Below, piece by piece: positions 60,865 through 64,000 of a stretch of 64,000 nucleotides of DNA. The DNA comes from Clostridiales bacterium FE2011 (GTDB lineage Bacteria > Bacillota > Clostridia > Christensenellales > Aristaeellaceae): positions 1,860,001 to 1,924,000 of the forward strand of contig CP069418.1 in assembly GCA_017569305.1 (NCBI GenBank), given 5' to 3'. The notes beneath the pieces were generated by a model. That model was not told where the DNA came from and made no database searches. It worked only from the letters and a program-made list of their open reading frames with translations. Positions within the stretch are counted from its first letter, which is position 1, and every line of letters starts with the position of its first letter. Position numbers and translations under genes: made by a program.

Positions 60865-61947
60865 GTGCGGCGGGAGAGGAATCAGTACATTTTTGCTTCG
60901 GAGCTCAACAGGAGAAACCGGAGCCATCATTTCCGCAACGCGGTTCTGATCCTGCTGCCGATGCTGATCATTTTGCTGTGGGCGTTTAACGCTACGATTG
61001 CCCGCAGCGTGCTGCTTCGCGAGGAAAAGCTGACCATCCTGGACCTGCCGCCGGATCTGGAGAATTTCTCCATCCTGCATATCAGCGATCTTCACGGTGC
61101 ACGGTTCGGCGAAGAACAGAAGGGCATCAAAAACGCACTGGGGGATACCCGGTATTCCTGTGTGGTGATGACCGGCGATATGCTGGGCGAGGACGGGGAC
61201 GTTGAGCCCCTGCTGGAACTGATCCGCCTCATGCCCCACGATACGCCGAAGTACCTGATCCCCGGCGACACGGACGGATCGTTTATTGAGACAAGGGCGC
61301 ACAGCAGCCTTTCCGTATATACCGACTGGGCGGAAAAAGTCCAGGCGGCCGGGGTGACTATCCTGGACAAGCCTGCGCTGATTACCCGGGAAAAGGGCCG
61401 GCTCTGGCTTGTGCCGGAAGAACTGTACGCATTGGACCTGCGGGGAATGCAGAGCACCCTTGAACAGCAGGCGGACGAACTGGGCCGCCGGGCTGCTTCA
61501 CTGACGGCGGATGACGCGGCGCGGATGCGCTCGCTGGAATATGAGAAACAGCGGATTGAATCCGTGAAGGAAATCAAGAAAGAATTCACGACTGAAGATA
61601 TCCAGGTGGTGCTGACCCATACCCCGCTGAGTGAAGATTATGTTGCGGATATGATCGCCTGGTCGGAAAAGGACGATGCGTTTTCCATGCGTTACTCGTC
61701 CCTGATCCTGGCCGGGCATTACAACGGCGGGCAGTGGCGTATTCCCTTTGTCGGCGCGATCTATGTGCCGGAACTGGGCTGGCTCCCGAAGGATGACCTG
61801 ATCCAGGGACTCAGCTACCTTTCCGGCATTCCCCAGTACATCAGCCCGGGCATGGGTTCGGATCCCCATTATGAGCACCAGCCGGGCAGAATTTTCAACA
61901 ATCCTGTAATCACAAAGATTACACTGACCAGGAAAGCAGAGAGATAA
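60865..61947 (+). CDS. Membrane-anchored metallophosphoesterase
   Basis: A 360-residue protein of the calcineurin-like phosphoesterase fold. A GTG start at 60865 follows AGAGGTG. One membrane helix lies at 25-43 (NAVLILLPMLIILLWAFNA). Metal ligands: Asp75 and His77 in ISDLHGARFG, Asp in VVMTGDMLGE, His in VLTHTPLSEDY and LILAGHYNGGQ. A charged coiled-coil insertion (about 195-240: LEQQADELGRRAAS, KQRIESVKEIKKE) interrupts the domain. The layout is like YkuE/YaeI phosphodiesterases of the cell envelope; the substrate is unknown. It precedes a MATE exporter by four bases. Confidence 0.88.
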   Translation: MRRERNQYIFASELNRRNRSHHFRNAVLILLPMLIILLWAFNATIARSVLLREEKLTILDLPPDLENFSILHISDLHGARFGEEQKGIKNALGDTRYSCVVMTGDMLGEDGDVEPLLELIRLMPHDTPKYLIPGDTDGSFIETRAHSSLSVYTDWAEKVQAAGVTILDKPALITREKGRLWLVPEELYALDLRGMQSTLEQQADELGRRAASLTADDAARMRSLEYEKQRIESVKEIKKEFTTEDIQVVLTHTPLSEDYVADMIAWSEKDDAFSMRYSSLILAGHYNGGQWRIPFVGAIYVPELGWLPKDDLIQGLSYLSGIPQYISPGMGSDPHYEHQPGRIFNNPVITKITLTRKAER

Positions 61948-61951
61948 TATC

Positions 61952-63337
61952 ATGTTTCGTATTCACCGGGAGGGACGGGGACGTCGTGAAATCAACATGA
62001 CGGAAGGCCCGCTTCTTCCCCGGATCCTTGCCTTTTCGGGACCGCTGATCCTGACGGGTATCCTGCAGCTTCTGTATAACGCGGCGGATGTGATTGTGGT
62101 GGGCAACTATGCCGGCCATGAAGCGCTGGCCGCGGTTTCCTCCACCGGCTCGCTGATCAACCTGCTTGTGAATGTTTTTATGGGCTTGGGCGTCGGCGCG
62201 AGCGTGGCGGTTGCCCGGAATTACGGTGCCCGGGATGTAAAGGCGCTGCGGAAGGCAGAGCATACGGCCATGACGCTGGCGCTGTTCATGGGTATCGCGG
62301 TGGGCGCCTTTGGCTTCCTGGCAGCCCGGCCGCTGCTGCAGATGATGGATTCCCCGCCGGACGTGATTGACGGGGCTACGCTCTATGTGAAGATCTACTT
62401 CCTGGGCATGCCCGCCAATATGCTGTACAACTTCGGCGCGGCGACAATGCGGGCAGTCGGGGATACAAAGCGCCCCATGGTTTACCTGATGATTTCCGGC
62501 CTGGTGAATGTGCTGCTGAACCTGCTGCTGGTGATCGTGTTCCATATGGATGTGGCTGGTGTGGCGATTGCCACCGTGGCCAGCCAGATAGTCAGTATGG
62601 TGCTGGTACTGCTGTGCCTGTTCCGTACCCGGGGCGTAACCCAGCTGAATCTGCGGGAATGCCGGATTGACGGAAAGAGCCTGAAGGAGATCCTGCGCAT
62701 CGGCCTGCCGGCAGGCTTGCAGGGCAGCCTTTTCTCCATTTCCAATGTGCTGATCCAGTCCTCGGTCAATTCCTTCGGCTCCCTGGTGGTTGCCGGAAAC
62801 GGTGTGGCCTCCAATATCGAGGGCTTTGTCTATACGGCGATGAATGCCCAGCATCAGGCGGACATGACCTTTGCCAGCCAGAATTACGGGGCAGGTAAGG
62901 CGGACCGGGTACGGAAGACGCTCTGGTGCTGCCTGGGCATCGTCACGGTGATCGGGCTTTCCATGGGCCTGCTGATCCTGCTGTTCGGCGCGCCGCTGAT
63001 GAGCCTGTACAATTCCGAGGCACAGGTGATTTCGGACGGCCTGGTGCGTATGGGCATCATTATGCCGACTTATTTCCTCTGCGGACTGATGGACGTGATG
63101 GTCGGCCAGCTGCGGGGTATCGGTTATTCCATTATGCCGATGATCGTATCCCTGACCGGGGCCTGCCTGCTGCGGATTGTCTGGATTATGACAATCTTCG
63201 CGCAGAACCATACCCTGACGACCCTTTATATGTCCTATCCGGTTTCGTGGTTCGTGACCTTCGCGATCCACTTCCTCTGCTATATGCTCGTGGCCCGGAA
63301 GCGGCTGGATAAGCTGACCGCGCCGACGCCGGGCTGA
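61952..63337 (+). CDS. MATE family efflux transporter
   Basis: A 461-residue inner-membrane exporter with twelve helices. Both MATE repeats are visible: FSGPLILTGILQLLYNAADV with GNYAGHEALAAVSSTGSL in the first, and GLPAGLQGSLFSISNVLIQS in the second. It belongs to the DinF/NorM-like group that uses a sodium or proton gradient to pump out cationic compounds; the cargo is unknown. A cytosolic N-terminal stretch RIHREGRGRREINMTEGPL precedes helix 1, and a later ATG at 61997 is an alternative start. Confidence 0.92.
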   Translation: MFRIHREGRGRREINMTEGPLLPRILAFSGPLILTGILQLLYNAADVIVVGNYAGHEALAAVSSTGSLINLLVNVFMGLGVGASVAVARNYGARDVKALRKAEHTAMTLALFMGIAVGAFGFLAARPLLQMMDSPPDVIDGATLYVKIYFLGMPANMLYNFGAATMRAVGDTKRPMVYLMISGLVNVLLNLLLVIVFHMDVAGVAIATVASQIVSMVLVLLCLFRTRGVTQLNLRECRIDGKSLKEILRIGLPAGLQGSLFSISNVLIQSSVNSFGSLVVAGNGVASNIEGFVYTAMNAQHQADMTFASQNYGAGKADRVRKTLWCCLGIVTVIGLSMGLLILLFGAPLMSLYNSEAQVISDGLVRMGIIMPTYFLCGLMDVMVGQLRGIGYSIMPMIVSLTGACLLRIVWIMTIFAQNHTLTTLYMSYPVSWFVTFAIHFLCYMLVARKRLDKLTAPTPG

Positions 63338-63360
63338 CACGTCTGAAGGAGGGCGGAACC

Positions 63361-63861
63361 ATGGATGCTGCGGTATCTGCTGCCCGGGAAAAACTGAAGA
63401 ACGTCACGCCGCTGAAGAAAGACTGCGGCCGTGTTTGCGGTGCCCGTTGCTGCCGTCCCCTGGAAGGGGAGGAAACGGGCATGCTTCTTTTTCCGGGGGA
63501 GGCGGAGGCTTACGCGGACAGGGAAGGATGGGTTGTCCGCCATGCCGCACAGGGCGATATTGTGGTCTGCCCCGGCACCTGTGACCGGGAGGAGCGTCCG
63601 CTTTCCTGCCGGCTGTTTCCGCTCCTGCCCCTGATCGGGGACGACGGGGCAATCCGGGTGGTGACGGATCTGCGGGCCAGGGCGGTCTGTCCGCTGGCCC
63701 GGCAGGGGAAAAGCGCGCTGGATCCAGAGTTCATTGACGCGGTCCGGGAAGCCGGTGAACTGCTGGCGCAAAGCGAGGAGCAGGCGCTGTTCCTGGATGT
63801 GCTGGAGGCAGAACAGGAAGAACTGAAAAGCCTGCGAAAGGCGTTTCTGAATCGGAAATAA
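63361..63861 (+). CDS. Cysteine-cluster protein (YkgJ-like, putative metal binding)
   Basis: A 166-residue cytosolic protein with eight cysteines. An early cluster DCGRVCGARCCRPLEGEETG is followed by VVCPGTCDREERPLSCRLFP and RARAVCPLA. The spacing resembles the YkgJ/Flin cysteine cluster thought to hold zinc or iron. The C-terminal third is a charged helix (LAQSEEQALFLDVLEAEQEE). A GGAGGG site precedes it, 24 bases after the MATE gene. No firm function is known for this family. Confidence 0.78.
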   Translation: MDAAVSAAREKLKNVTPLKKDCGRVCGARCCRPLEGEETGMLLFPGEAEAYADREGWVVRHAAQGDIVVCPGTCDREERPLSCRLFPLLPLIGDDGAIRVVTDLRARAVCPLARQGKSALDPEFIDAVREAGELLAQSEEQALFLDVLEAEQEELKSLRKAFLNRK

Positions 63862-63919
63862 CAACTGTCGTTGAGGTGAATGGTTTTTGGGTTGAGGACG
63901 GGACTGGAGGTGGCGAAGC

Positions 63920-64000
63920 ATGTTTGAACAGGTGAAGGCGGAACGGGAAGTATACGGAAACGGTGAAAACCTGCTGGTATGCGGCAGTGTGATGAAGCTG
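63920..64000 (+). CDS. Unidentified protein, N-terminal 27 codons only
   Basis: An ATG at 63920 follows a strong GGAGGTGG site and opens MFEQVKAEREVYGNGENLLV, running out of the window. This is too short to identify. The site and the co-directional setting make it very likely a real gene. Confidence 0.65.
   Translation, partial: MFEQVKAEREVYGNGENLLVCGSVMKL

Overview
This window comes from a GC-rich member of the Firmicutes, class Clostridia. The evidence is strong AGGAGG-type ribosome binding sites, a Clostridia-type 16S rRNA, prfB and secA in the usual clostridial style, BspA-like and CotH surface proteins, and TTGACA/TATAAT promoters. An anaerobic gut or rumen fermenter related to Christensenellales or Lachnospiraceae is an inference; the 16S at about 42964-44513 would settle it. 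Almost all of the window is ordinary chromosome. I see no prophage, insertion sequence, CRISPR array or tRNA gene.

Layout. 1-6400: a sugar-use cluster (ABC permease, GH13 alpha-glucosidase, GH1 beta-glucosidase, sugar epimerase-like protein, solute-binding protein). 6400-9033: ferrous iron uptake on the minus strand (FeoA-FeoB fusion plus a small Cys-rich partner). 9133-11029: ECF sigma factor coupled to a membrane-anchored leucine-rich-repeat protein. 12043-16854: complete branched-chain amino acid ABC importer livKHMGF (minus strand). 17094-30539: surface protein, secA, prfB, DUF1461-type membrane protein, tsaD, GGDEF cyclase, uvrA, purA. 30696-42644: yebC, nucleoside phosphorylase, azlCD, serine hydrolase, ECF S component with coaX, hom, a HAD-thymidylate kinase fusion, mnmA, a symporter and a cyclase-family hydrolase. 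42800-47960: one rrn operon (16S-23S-5S, no tRNA in the spacer). 47961-48877: a gene-free stretch full of structured inverted repeats and 5S-derived pieces. 48878-51558: unknown protein, two acetyltransferases and a radical SAM protein. 51619-55800 (minus): CotH-type kinase with its ECF sigma factor, VWA protein, macro-domain protein. 55944-64000: phosphatase, CapA, secreted pullulanase, small CxxC protein, metallophosphoesterase, MATE exporter, Cys-cluster protein and a truncated gene.

The points most worth pursuing are four. (1) The non-coding region after the rrn operon holds a cloverleaf-like element and two diverged modules. In these, hairpin stems change by compensating substitutions while short linkers, including a 5S rRNA fragment, stay fixed. 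(2) Two unlinked ECF sigma genes of identical length (173 codons) are each translationally coupled to a membrane protein with the same short N-terminal cytosolic motif but a different outer domain (LRR or CotH kinase). Both have a matching upstream AAAAGT-N20-CGTC element. (3) A HAD phosphatase is fused to thymidylate kinase. (4) An AT-rich GAATTNTGAATT repeat family sits at gene borders and appears to supply start or stop codons to neighbouring genes.
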